This document shows, one piece after another, positions 9,814 through 18,251 of a stretch of DNA of 64,000 nucleotides. The position numbers and the translations under genes are program-made. This DNA is from Roseateles depolymerans (GTDB taxonomy: Bacteria; Pseudomonadota; Gammaproteobacteria; Burkholderiales; Burkholderiaceae_C), in NCBI GenBank assembly GCA_003241055.1, contig QFOD01000019.1, positions 1 through 64,000 on the forward strand. The letters are read 5' to 3'. The notes beneath the pieces were generated by a model. It did not search any database and was not told the DNA's origin. It saw only the letters and a list, made by a program, of their open reading frames with translations. The number at the start of each line of letters is the position of its first letter. Position 1 is the first letter of the stretch.

Positions 9814-11314
9814 CGCGCGGCCGGCCTGGCTGGTTCGCTGGCCGTTCCTGGGCAGTATCACCCTGCGGGTAGTGTTGGTCGCGTGCGTGCCGGCGTTGCT
9901 GATGTGTCTCGTCATCTTGGCGGCGCTCTACGTGATCGGCAAGGAGGACGCCATTCGTGCGGTTCGTGATCGCGGTGAACTCATCGCGTTGTCGCTGGCC
10001 CAGACCGGACAGTACGGCCTGGTCTCAGGGAATGGCGCGTCGCTGGAACGCAGCATCCGCAGGCTCGTGGCGTCCGACCCGTCGATCGAGTCCATCACGC
10101 TCACGGATGCGGGAAGCCACACGGTCGCCAGTGTCGGTGTCGGCGATCGGCCCGACAGCCTGGTGTTCGTGAAGGACGTGCGGGCCGACGTATTCACGAT
10201 CGACTTGCTCGACAACAGCGCGGCGTCGCGGCAGGGCAGGGAGAGCACGACGCGGGAAGGCCGCATCATCGGCCAGGTCACGGTGCGCATGACCAGCGAC
10301 ACGATCAACCAGGAGTGGTTCAGGCGCGTCGCATTGTTCGCAGGTGTCGTTTTCCTGGGGACCTGCCTCAGCCTCTTCGCCGGCCTGGCGCTGGCGAAAC
10401 GACTGCTCGACCCCCTGCGCGAGGCGATGGGGGCGCTGAGGGAGATCAGGCAGGACCGCTACGAAGTTCGGTTGCCGGTTCGCGTCGGCGATGAGATCGG
10501 CGAGCTGCAGGCAGCGATCAACGAGATGGCTCAGGGGCTGTCGGCGCGAGGCGAGGAACTCCGCGCGCTGGTCGACCAGAGGACCGCCGACCTGCAGGAA
10601 GCGATGGCCAAGGCTCACACCGCCGACGCCGAGCGCGGGCGACTGCTGGCGCGCAGTAACAAGCAGTTGGAGGACGAGCGCAAGCGCATTGCCGTCGAGA
10701 TCCATGACCACCTGAATGCCTCGCTGATCGGTCTGAGATCCAAGGCGCAGCACATTGCCGATGTCTCGTCGGGCATGGAGGGCGGTCCCGCACGCGAAGT
10801 CAACGCAACCGCCATTGAAATCACGAGCACCATCGCCACGCTGTACCAGAACGCGCGCGACCTGATCAAGCAATTGCGCCCCGAGGTGATCGACGTATTG
10901 GGCCTGACCGGCGCGTTGCAGGAGATGACGCGCGAGTACAACCAGCTGGTGCCGGTCATCCGCTTCGTGCTGCATGTGTCCCCAGGCTTCCCGCCTTTGC
11001 GCGGGCAGGTGGCCATCGTCGCTTACCGCCTGGTCCAGGAGGCCCTGTCCAATGTCGTGAAGCACTCCAAGGCCAGCCGCGTCGAAGTGTCGCTGGCTGC
11101 GCCGGGTGCGATGGCCGAAGTCCTCATCGCCGTGTTGGACGATGGCGTGGGCTTCGACCCAGGCAAGATCGCCGGCGGCAGTCTTGGCCTGGCCGGCATG
11201 CGCGAGCGCGTGGCCGGTGCCGGCGGCCACATGCGGATTCGCTCGAAGCTCGGGCGGGGAACTCGCGTAACGTTCCGTCTGCCGGTGCTTGAACCGGACG
11301 AATCCCCGAGCTGA
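9779..11314 (+). CDS. NarX/NarQ-type sensor histidine kinase (HAMP, HisKA_3)
   Basis: A 511-residue kinase. TM1 is at about residues 20-50, then a periplasmic domain of about 130 residues, TM2 at about 180-205, HAMP, a coiled coil, and the HisKA_3 dimerisation domain with the phospho-accepting His in AVEIHDHLNASL. The HATPase_c domain has the N box QEALSNVVKHS and G boxes DDGVGFD and GSLGLAGMRERV. The ATG at 9779 lies inside the upstream binding-protein gene (35-base overlap), giving tight coupling. It probably phosphorylates the NarL-type regulator encoded at 5108. Confidence 0.9.
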   Translation: MKSEISTAPSADARPAWLVRWPFLGSITLRVVLVACVPALLMCLVILAALYVIGKEDAIRAVRDRGELIALSLAQTGQYGLVSGNGASLERSIRRLVASDPSIESITLTDAGSHTVASVGVGDRPDSLVFVKDVRADVFTIDLLDNSAASRQGRESTTREGRIIGQVTVRMTSDTINQEWFRRVALFAGVVFLGTCLSLFAGLALAKRLLDPLREAMGALREIRQDRYEVRLPVRVGDEIGELQAAINEMAQGLSARGEELRALVDQRTADLQEAMAKAHTADAERGRLLARSNKQLEDERKRIAVEIHDHLNASLIGLRSKAQHIADVSSGMEGGPAREVNATAIEITSTIATLYQNARDLIKQLRPEVIDVLGLTGALQEMTREYNQLVPVIRFVLHVSPGFPPLRGQVAIVAYRLVQEALSNVVKHSKASRVEVSLAAPGAMAEVLIAVLDDGVGFDPGKIAGGSLGLAGMRERVAGAGGHMRIRSKLGRGTRVTFRLPVLEPDESPS

Positions 11315-11337
11315 TTGCCGAATCGGCCCGATGCTTT

Positions 11338-13695
11338 CTAGACCCCGCGCCGAACGCGATTGAGCGCGACCGCGACGGCGCCCGAGGCCTTGGCAAATGC
11401 GGAACCCGATCCCAGCATGCGTGTGGCGTCTTCCATCTGACCGGCGTTGATGCGTCGCGCAACTTCACCGGCTGCCTCATGGAATTGCCGGTGGTCTTCC
11501 GGCAGGGCCACGAAGTTCGGTTGTGACCCGTACTGCTTGCCACCGGCGCCGTGCAACCATTTGCCGAGCTGGCATCGATCATCACAGGAGATCGTCTCCG
11601 CATCCAGGCGTTCATGGCGCTCAATGGCGCCGCGCAGTTTCACCTTCCACTGCCGGTGCGCCTCGATCGCCGAGTCGATGTCGATGGAAGGTGCGAGTCC
11701 GGTGGGTCCGGCCGCCGCTGCGGCGCCCGGCCCGTCGGGCAGCTTGAAGCGGGCGACCTGGGACTTCAGCGCGTGCGCCTGGTCGCGGAGCGCGGAAGCA
11801 CCGGCGGCCGTCTCCTCGACCATCGCCGCGTTCTGCTGCGTGACGCGGTCCAGTTCCTGCACCGCCTCGCGCACCTGGCCCAGGCCCTGGCTCTGCTCGC
11901 GGGACGCCATGGCGATCTGGCCCAGCAGCCGGTTGACGTTGTCGGCACTGCCCACCACGTTGCCCATGGTGGCGCCGGCTTCCTGAGCGCGCGTGTTTCC
12001 GAGTTCGACCTTGTCGACGCTGGCGCTGATCAGCGACTTGATCTCGCGTGCGGCGGTCGCGGAGCGTTGCGCGAGCGCGCGCACTTCCGATGCGACCACG
12101 GCAAAGCCGCGGCCGGATTCGCCAGCGCGCGCAGCTTCGACGGCAGCGTTGAGTGCAAGGATGTTGGTCTGGAACGCGATGCCGTCGATCGTGCCGATGA
12201 TGTCGGCGATGCGGCTCGACGATTGCTGGATCTCGGTCATCGTCTGGACCAGATCACCAATGACCTGTCCGCCGCGTCCCGCCAGTTGCGCGTTCTCCGA
12301 AGCGCCGCGGGTCGCCTGCTCGGTGTGGTCCGCCGTCTGCTGGACCGTGACGTTGATCTCCTCCATGGCCGCTGCGGACTCCTCCAGGTTCGCGGCCGTT
12401 TGCTCGGTGCGCGAAGAGAGGTCCATGGCCCCCGAGGCGATCTCGTCGCTGGCGTGGACGATGTCGTCGGAGGCTGCCCGCACGGTCTGCACCATGCTGC
12501 GCAGGCTGGTCTGCATGCTGGTCATGAGCACCATCAGTTCGGCAGCTTCGTCGCGTCCCCACGGCTTCGGGCTCGTGGTCAAGTCGCCGTCGGTCATGGC
12601 GTGCAAATGGCGCGCGACCTCCTTGAGCCCACCGTCCATCACCAGGTAGAAGCTGTAGAAGAGGTAGACGGCGACAAACAGAAACGCCGCCATCATCGCC
12701 AGCACCAGGTTACGGCCCCAGGCGGTCTTGTCGATCCGCGCAGCGAGCAGTTCATCCAGCAGTTCGCTGCTGTCCTTGGTGAGCGCTCGCAGGCTGTTGA
12801 CTGCGGCCTGGCCCGGGGCGTCGAGTTCCTTCACGCTCGCGTTGAACTCGCCGTCGAACCAGGCCCGTGCCGTTGCGGTCAGGTACTGGGAGGTCAGCTG
12901 CACGGCTTCCTCGGCCTTGATCCTCTTCTTGACCTCGCCATTGGCCTCGGCGGCATGGTCGGCGGCCAGCGTGATGGCTCCCAGACTGTCCTTGCCCTCG
13001 TACCAGATCGCATACAACTGCCGCAAGTCCGCCTCGGCGGGCTGCGACTGGCGCGCCGCAAGGCCCGCCAGCGCCCGCGTGCGCGAGACCGATTCGATGA
13101 CATCGGAGCTCGCATCGGAAGCCAGGGTCATCAGGTAGTAGGTGTCCTGGTCAGGGTCCAGTGTCAGCTCTGAGCGGTCAAGCACGTGGCGGCGAAGTTC
13201 CTTCAGCGCATCGACATAGGCTTGAAACGGCACGGCAAGCGCCTGCGGATTGGCATCGGTCGCCAACTGGCCCGCCAGGTTGCGGTGCTGGGCATCCAGG
13301 GCCTCGACCCTGCGCACGAAATCCAGGCCGGCGGGCCGTTCCGTCACGCGCTGAAGCACGCCTTTGCGCAGCTTGTCGATGGCCGCCAGATCAGGCGTGG
13401 CGCTGAGGCCGGACAGGACCAGCCGGCGCTGCTTCTGGACTTCGATCATCCAGGGCTCCAGCTCCTTCAGGATCGCCACGCCGGCGCGTTCGCGCGCAGT
13501 GAGTTCGATCGTGGCCTGCGCTCCGCGGACATAGGCCGCGCCGAGCAGCAGCAGAGGTATCAAGAAGGCCAGCGAGATCAGCGAAGCCTTCGAGCCGAAG
13601 CGCAGTTGCCGCAGCAGTCGAATGCCAGGCGCCCAGACGCCGTGATGTCCGAAGAAACTGTCCGCCGTGTTGTTCGTGTTTGTTGTCGTCGTCAA
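11338..13695 (-). CDS. Methyl-accepting chemotaxis protein with C-terminal CZB domain
   Basis: A 785-residue chemoreceptor. TM1 is at about residues 33-55, then a large periplasmic helical sensor region, TM2 at about 326-350, HAMP, and the cytoplasmic coiled coil with the conserved hairpin tip (GIAFQTNILALNAAVEA, near residue 510). After the signalling domain, residues 665-775 form a chemoreceptor zinc-binding (CZB) domain with the expected His (IEAHRQWK), Cys (TISCDDRCQLGKWL) and later His residues (DHRQFHEAA). CZB domains bind Zn and have been linked to sensing oxidants such as HOCl. The gene is convergent with the kinase, 23 bases away, and no other che genes are near. Confidence 0.92.
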   Translation of the reverse strand: MTTTTNTNNTADSFFGHHGVWAPGIRLLRQLRFGSKASLISLAFLIPLLLLGAAYVRGAQATIELTARERAGVAILKELEPWMIEVQKQRRLVLSGLSATPDLAAIDKLRKGVLQRVTERPAGLDFVRRVEALDAQHRNLAGQLATDANPQALAVPFQAYVDALKELRRHVLDRSELTLDPDQDTYYLMTLASDASSDVIESVSRTRALAGLAARQSQPAEADLRQLYAIWYEGKDSLGAITLAADHAAEANGEVKKRIKAEEAVQLTSQYLTATARAWFDGEFNASVKELDAPGQAAVNSLRALTKDSSELLDELLAARIDKTAWGRNLVLAMMAAFLFVAVYLFYSFYLVMDGGLKEVARHLHAMTDGDLTTSPKPWGRDEAAELMVLMTSMQTSLRSMVQTVRAASDDIVHASDEIASGAMDLSSRTEQTAANLEESAAAMEEINVTVQQTADHTEQATRGASENAQLAGRGGQVIGDLVQTMTEIQQSSSRIADIIGTIDGIAFQTNILALNAAVEAARAGESGRGFAVVASEVRALAQRSATAAREIKSLISASVDKVELGNTRAQEAGATMGNVVGSADNVNRLLGQIAMASREQSQGLGQVREAVQELDRVTQQNAAMVEETAAGASALRDQAHALKSQVARFKLPDGPGAAAAAGPTGLAPSIDIDSAIEAHRQWKVKLRGAIERHERLDAETISCDDRCQLGKWLHGAGGKQYGSQPNFVALPEDHRQFHEAAGEVARRINAGQMEDATRMLGSGSAFAKASGAVAVALNRVRRGV

Positions 13696-14120
13696 TTGAT
13701 GTCGCCTAGGTTTTGATTCTGTTCTGGTGCCGAGTCACTCGCGTTGATGTTCATCCGTGGACAAAGTGATCCACGTTTGTTGAACGTCAACAGTTTTTTT
13801 GATGCGCAGCAAGGCCGCCTTGATATCGATCAATGCGGATGGCCGCGTCGCCTGCCAACGACGCATGCCTGCCGCAGCGTGCGCAAAAAAAGTGAGCACC
13901 CTACGAGACGTAACTGACATGTAACTGATGGGGGTATGGCTGCGCCCCTAAGGCGTTGTTCGCAATTCGCCCACCCCCTCCGGCCGCCTCGAACGGGCGA
14001 AGGCGCATCGCACTTGGCGACGCAACCCTCGACTACCCCTCTCAATGGCTCCCGGATTTCCGCTGGAAGGCGGGAAGCCGCTGTGGAACAAACACCTCGT
14101 CGCCATGACGCGGTGTCGAG
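13696..14120. other. Gene-poor stretch between the chemoreceptor and the recombinase-like gene
   Basis: These 425 bases hold no convincing gene. A 61-codon leftward frame (13735-13920) lacks family features. The stretch must contain the promoters of the two divergent neighbours and, if the element hypothesis is right, perhaps its left boundary. The only clear structure is the GTAACTGA direct repeat at 13910. No tRNA gene or obvious attachment core was seen. Confidence 0.4.
13910..13928. promoter_or_regulatory. GTAACTGA direct repeat, possible operator
   Basis: GTAACTGA occurs at 13910-13917 and again at 13921-13928, an 11-bp start-to-start spacing that places both copies on one helix face. 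It is about 190 bases upstream of the recombinase-like gene. It could be a regulator binding site, but no protein can be assigned from sequence alone. Confidence 0.3.
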
Positions 14121-15032
14121 ATGCAGCCCAAGACGATCCACCAAGCCACCGAGATCCTGAAGGACGTGCTGCTGCGCGGCCTGAGCTTCCGTTCGGCTGG
14201 TGCGCGCCATGGCATCGGCAAGTCGACCGCCGAGAAGCAGGTCAAGGTGCTGGTGAGGCTTGCCGCCTCCCAGACGCCGATCAAGGGCTTGCGTGGCTCG
14301 GACCTCAACAGCCTGGCCTTGCTGCGCAACGCGCGCGACGAGGTCCTGCGGTCCGTCGAGGCCTTCGACCCTGCGACGCCCACGCCTGCGGCCCGACTGG
14401 CCGGCGATGACGAACTCCCCGCCGTGATCCGCAGCGTGCGGTCGCAGAGCGAAAACGCCAACCGCGATGTGGCCTTGCTGCTGCTGATCATCAGCACGGG
14501 TGCCAAGCCGCTCGAGATCGCCAGGCTGAAGGTCGTTGACTATCTGGACCGAGACGGAACGCCGCGAGAGTTCGCCGTGGCCCAGGCAGCCAGCGAGGCT
14601 GGTAAGGGCCGGCGGCGGCTCTACTTCGTCAGCCAGCGGCTGCGCGACGCGATCGATGCCTACCTGGTGGAGCGGCTGCGCCGTGGCCTCGGGGCCACTG
14701 GCGGCGGTGATTTCAGAGGTCTCGACCCCGAGAGCCGTCTCTTCTTGACAAAGGACGGGCGGCCCTTCGCGGTGAAGGCGCGCGGCCCACACGACCCGCG
14801 ACCCATCTGCCCGGTCGTGGTGGCCATCTGCCGCCGCATCCTGACGCGAGCCGGCCTGCAGGGCGTGACCACGCATGCGCTGCGGCGTCAACTGGCCCAG
14901 CGGCTGACGGCCCGTGGCGCGTCCAGGCAGCGCGTCGGTGAGTTGCTGGGCATCGCCAACACCCGTTCCGTCGGGCGGCTGCTGCGCGTGTCCGCGCCGA
15001 CGGCCGCGCAGCTCTTCGGTGATGCAGGTTAG
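14121..15032 (+). CDS. Tyrosine-recombinase-like protein, catalytic residues degenerate
   Basis: A 303-residue protein with the overall plan of a phage-type integrase: an N-terminal helical DNA-binding half, then a catalytic-like half. The box I segment reads STGAKPLEIARLKV, with Lys where the first catalytic Arg is expected. Box II is present as THALRRQLAQRL. The end reads LGIANTRSVGRLLR, without the usual His/Trp and without the nucleophilic Tyr. It may therefore be a DNA-binding or accessory protein rather than an active recombinase. It is followed by DUF1173 and GntR genes, a grouping seen on integrative elements. Confidence 0.7.
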   Translation: MQPKTIHQATEILKDVLLRGLSFRSAGARHGIGKSTAEKQVKVLVRLAASQTPIKGLRGSDLNSLALLRNARDEVLRSVEAFDPATPTPAARLAGDDELPAVIRSVRSQSENANRDVALLLLIISTGAKPLEIARLKVVDYLDRDGTPREFAVAQAASEAGKGRRRLYFVSQRLRDAIDAYLVERLRRGLGATGGGDFRGLDPESRLFLTKDGRPFAVKARGPHDPRPICPVVVAICRRILTRAGLQGVTTHALRRQLAQRLTARGASRQRVGELLGIANTRSVGRLLRVSAPTAAQLFGDAG

Positions 15033-15048
15033 GACAACGGAGGAACGG

Positions 15049-16299
15049 ATGGATGCCACGCGCTACTTCATCAGAGGCCGGACCTTCCTGGCCACCGACC
15101 CGGGGCTGCAGGACGCGCTGGCGCGGGTCTACGACTCGTCGGAGCGGCCTCGGTGCATGTGCGTGCCCGGCGGCGTGGAGATGTACGTCGCACGGCACGC
15201 CGAGTTCGTCATCAAGCGCATGCCGGACTCGGGGCGGCTGCATCACGCGACCTGTCCCTCGTTCGAGCCCGAGCCGGGCACGTCCGGTCTCGGAGAGTTG
15301 CTGGGAGAGGCGATCGTCGAACACGCGCCCGAGCAGGTGGAGATCCGCACGGCGTTCCCGCTGGCGCGGGTGACCGGCCGACCGATCCCGCACCAGGAGG
15401 CCGTCGATGATCCCGCCTCGGTCAGCGCGCCGCGCAAGCGCATGAGCCTGCGGGCCGTCTTGCACTTCCTCTACGACCGCGCCGGCTTCAACCGCTGGTA
15501 TCCGGCGATGGCGGGGCGGCGCAGCCAGGCCGTCATCCGTCGCTTCTTGCTCGCCGCCGCACAAGGCGTGACGTTGAAGGGCGGCACGCTCGAGGAGCGG
15601 CTGTTCGTGCCCGAGCAGTTCCGCGCGGCCGAGGCGGAAGAGATCGGCGAGCGCCGTCGGCGCCGCCTGGCGCTGCTGTTGTCGCCCGAGGCCGACGTGC
15701 AGTTCAAGATGGCCATCCTGATCGGGCAGCTCAACGGCGTCGAGTCCACGGCCTATGGCCGCAGGCTCACGGTCAAGCACATGCCCGATGCGCCGCTGTA
15801 CATCGACAACAAGGCGTGGGAACGCGCGGAACGTGCGTACGGCGCGATCTTGCAGGCCGTCGACGCCGACGTCGAGCACAAGCCCCGCGTGCTGATGGCC
15901 GCGCTGATCTACGCCAAGCGGGAGCACATCTACCAGGTCGATTCGCTGTCGCTGATGCTGGTGACCGACCAGTGGATCCCGCTGGACGGCCTGCACGAGC
16001 TGCCGTTGGTGGAGGCGCTGCAGAGGGAAGGGCGCTCATTCCTGAAGCCGCTGAAATTCGATGCCAAATCCTCCGCGCCGTTTCCGAACGTGCTGCTGCT
16101 CGACGCAGGCAGCACGCCGGTGCCGCTGCATGTGGACAGCCCCTTCCTCTCGGCCAAGGAGCGCGCGCTGAAGGAGAAAGCTGTCGCTGCGCTGGGGCCT
16201 GGCGCATGGCTCTGGCGCACCGACTCAGCCCTGCCTGCGCTACCGGCTCTGGTTGCGTCGTCAGTTCCACGGACGCGGCCGCAGTTCGAGGAAGCATGA
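15049..16299 (+). CDS. DUF1173 family protein
   Basis: A 416-residue soluble protein of the DUF1173 type, which is carried mostly by integrative elements and plasmids of Proteobacteria. The function is unknown. The start at 15049 follows GGAGGAAC. The N-terminal half has a Cys-containing segment (RCMCVPGG) and, around residue 70, a His/Cys pair (HHATCPSFEPEP) that could bind metal. The stop overlaps the ATG of the GntR gene (ATGA), and the gene begins 16 bases after the recombinase-like gene, so the three form one operon. Confidence 0.75.
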   Translation: MDATRYFIRGRTFLATDPGLQDALARVYDSSERPRCMCVPGGVEMYVARHAEFVIKRMPDSGRLHHATCPSFEPEPGTSGLGELLGEAIVEHAPEQVEIRTAFPLARVTGRPIPHQEAVDDPASVSAPRKRMSLRAVLHFLYDRAGFNRWYPAMAGRRSQAVIRRFLLAAAQGVTLKGGTLEERLFVPEQFRAAEAEEIGERRRRRLALLLSPEADVQFKMAILIGQLNGVESTAYGRRLTVKHMPDAPLYIDNKAWERAERAYGAILQAVDADVEHKPRVLMAALIYAKREHIYQVDSLSLMLVTDQWIPLDGLHELPLVEALQREGRSFLKPLKFDAKSSAPFPNVLLLDAGSTPVPLHVDSPFLSAKERALKEKAVAALGPGAWLWRTDSALPALPALVASSVPRTRPQFEEA

Positions 16300-16724
16300 A
16301 CGCCGTGGTCGACGCCGTCGAGGAACAACGCGCGGGCGTTGCTGTCCCGAGGTTCACCCTCGACGAAGACAGCAGCGAGCCCATCTACCTGCAGCTGGTC
16401 AGCCAGATCAGGCGTCAAGTCGCGAGTGGCAGCCTGATGGCCGGCGACGAAGTGCCGTCGGTGCGGCGCCTGGCGCAGGACCTGGGCGTGAGCCCCATGA
16501 CGGTTTCCAAGGCCTATCAACTGCTGGAGTCCCAAGGCAGCCTGGTGCGTCGGCGCGGCCGGACGCTGGTCGTCTCCGCGTCACCGCTGGCGGCGGCCCA
16601 TCCGCAGGCTGAACTGCTGCAGCCGACGCTTGAGCGGGCAGCGCAGGAAGCGTTCGAGCTGGGCCTCTCGGCAGATCAGGCGCTCACGCTGTTTGCCAGC
16701 GTGTTGCGGCAACGGGACCTTTGA
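16296..16724 (+). CDS. Short GntR-family (YtrA-type) transcriptional regulator
   Basis: A 142-residue regulator. The winged helix-turn-helix spans about residues 20-90 (EPIYLQLVSQIRRQV, then VPSVRRLAQDLGVSPMTVSK) and is followed by only about 45 residues, too short for a FadR or HutC effector domain, so it fits the YtrA subfamily. Its ATG overlaps the DUF1173 stop, and translational coupling is likely. It probably controls its own operon or element genes. A fragment resembling its DNA-binding region recurs at 18118-18200. Confidence 0.85.
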   Translation: MNAVVDAVEEQRAGVAVPRFTLDEDSSEPIYLQLVSQIRRQVASGSLMAGDEVPSVRRLAQDLGVSPMTVSKAYQLLESQGSLVRRRGRTLVVSASPLAAAHPQAELLQPTLERAAQEAFELGLSADQALTLFASVLRQRDL

Positions 16725-16791
16725 AACGTAGCGACGTCGTCGCTCGCCGGATGCTGGCCGGCGCTCTCGAAGTGGTCGGACGCCGTGCAGG

Positions 16792-17856
16792 TCAATGTTG
16801 ATCGCGATCGCGTTTTCGCCGCACCATCGCGCCAGCCAGCCCAATCCCTGCCAGCAGCAGCACCGCGCTGGCCGGCTCCGGCACCGGCGCCAGGTAGTCA
16901 GTGCCCGAGGCCGAGGTGAGCGTGAAGTCGGTGATGCGATTGCCCTGGGCATCGAACACGTCCAGACCCACGAACCGCGCCGTGGACAGAAACTCCGCCG
17001 CCGACTCGCCATAGGCCCGTGCCGCCAGGCCTAGCGTCAGCTCCCATGGCTGTCCGAAGACGATGGGGAACGGCAAGAGGATGTCCAGCGTGTCGACGAA
17101 GCCCCCGCCGCTGACCGAGCCTACAGCGCCTGTCCATCCCGGCAGCGGGTGTCCCACCGACGTCGCCGTGCCCAGCTCGCCGCGGCGCGTATAGGCCTGC
17201 GCGATGCCATAGATCGGCCCGCCCTCGTGCTGGAACGCGAGTTGCGCCAGCGCCTCGCCGAAGTAGTAGGGCATGGGGGTGCCGGTCGCCGCCAGGCTGC
17301 CGCTGAACTCGAAGCGGTAGCCCACGAACCCTGCGCTGAACGGCACCACCAGCGGACTGCTTAGCGTCAGGTTGTCGGTGAACCAGGCCGCGCCGGACGC
17401 GTCCGACAACGCCGTCTGTCCGCCTGGCAGTCCCGCGCTGTATGCGCCCCGCGCCCCAGCCCGCAGAGCGGTGAACTGCGCGCTCGCGTCCGCGCTGCCC
17501 GTGTAGAAGCCCGCAAACCCTGGGTTGCCCAGGATGACCGGCCCGACCGAAGCAGTGGAAGCGGCGGTGCCGCTGGCCACCAACTGCTGCGTCCACCCAC
17601 CTGAATAGCCACAGGCCGCCACGCCCCCGCCCGGCAGCGCCAGGCCATAGCCGCTGCCGAAGAACGCCTGCACGGAAGCCGGCGCGCCGTAGGTCGTGCA
17701 ACCGGCCCCGATGTCTCCCGTGCCCAGACCGCCGATGGCGCCTGCGCCGGCGTGGAGCTGCGGCGTGGCGTTTGCAGTGGGCAGAGCTAGCGCGGCCAGC
17801 AGGGCCAACGCGATCCATCGGGGCCGGTTCCAGCGTGGGGGGAAGTGAAGCCGCAT
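16792..17856 (-). CDS. PEP-CTERM sorting-domain protein
   Basis: A 354-residue secreted protein. The ATG at 17856 has a perfect AGGAGGT site and a signal peptide (hydrophobic run ending in PTANA). The body is Gly-, Ala- and aromatic-rich and resembles other low-complexity exported proteins. The C-terminus has the PEP-CTERM tripartite signal: VPEPAS, a hydrophobic helix (VLLLAGIGLAGAMV) and a basic tail (RRKRDRD). Such proteins are processed by an exosortase (EpsH/XrtA) and associate with exopolysaccharide. No exosortase gene is in the window, so sorting must depend on the host chromosome. Confidence 0.88.
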   Translation of the reverse strand: MRLHFPPRWNRPRWIALALLAALALPTANATPQLHAGAGAIGGLGTGDIGAGCTTYGAPASVQAFFGSGYGLALPGGGVAACGYSGGWTQQLVASGTAASTASVGPVILGNPGFAGFYTGSADASAQFTALRAGARGAYSAGLPGGQTALSDASGAAWFTDNLTLSSPLVVPFSAGFVGYRFEFSGSLAATGTPMPYYFGEALAQLAFQHEGGPIYGIAQAYTRRGELGTATSVGHPLPGWTGAVGSVSGGGFVDTLDILLPFPIVFGQPWELTLGLAARAYGESAAEFLSTARFVGLDVFDAQGNRITDFTLTSASGTDYLAPVPEPASAVLLLAGIGLAGAMVRRKRDRDQH

Positions 17857-18251
17857 GGTGACCTCCTGGAGGGCGTGACGCCCTAGGGCTCGGACTCTTG
17901 GCCGATTGACCAAAGTTTGGAAGGGGCCTCAGGGGCGGTCAAGGCCGGGCGTCATGCCGCAGGGCTGCGTTCGTGGGGGGGGCGGGTGTACCTTGTGGCC
18001 GGATCGAGGGACAAGGGTACGCGGGCGCCGAGTGCAAAAAACACCCGGGGTAGCGGCGCACGGCCGGCGTTGCGCCTTTGCAGCCTCTGCGTCGCGAATG
18101 CTGCCGCAGCTCCTGACGACATGGACGCACTGGTCGCGGCGAGCGGAAGCTCGGGTGCAGGCGACGAAGTGCCGTCATCGCGACGTCTCGCGCGCTTGAA
18201 TTCAAAGGTGCCCGCGGGCCGTGTCAGGCAGGGGCTGGGCCGCTCCGGGCT
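17857..18251. other. Gene-poor stretch with a GntR-like fragment
   Basis: About 395 bases between two leftward genes. Near 17871-17883 is the short inverted repeat GGGCGT-G-ACGCCC, in the leader of the PEP-CTERM gene. A G-run lies near 17975. The only coding-like trace is the GntR fragment at 18118-18200. No promoter could be assigned with confidence. Confidence 0.4.
18118..18200 (+). pseudogene. Possible GntR-family gene fragment
   Basis: Reading the plus strand here gives a segment with SGSSGAGDEVPSSRRLARL, close to the SGSLMAGDEVPSVRRLAQDL part of the intact GntR protein encoded at 16296. The match includes 17 identical bases (18160-18176 against 16443-16459). No start, no further helix-turn-helix sequence and no stop of a GntR gene surround it. 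It could be a scrap of a related regulator gene or a short local duplication, and chance is not excluded. Confidence 0.35.

Noticed and set aside
11551..13173. Rightward open frame of 540 codons inside the chemoreceptor
   Set aside because: It is opposite the strongly conserved MCP signalling domain and is Arg/His-rich without motifs.
13696..14120. tRNA gene or attachment core at the left edge of the element
   Set aside because: No cloverleaf-like sequence or long direct repeat with another part of the window was found, so the element boundary could not be placed.
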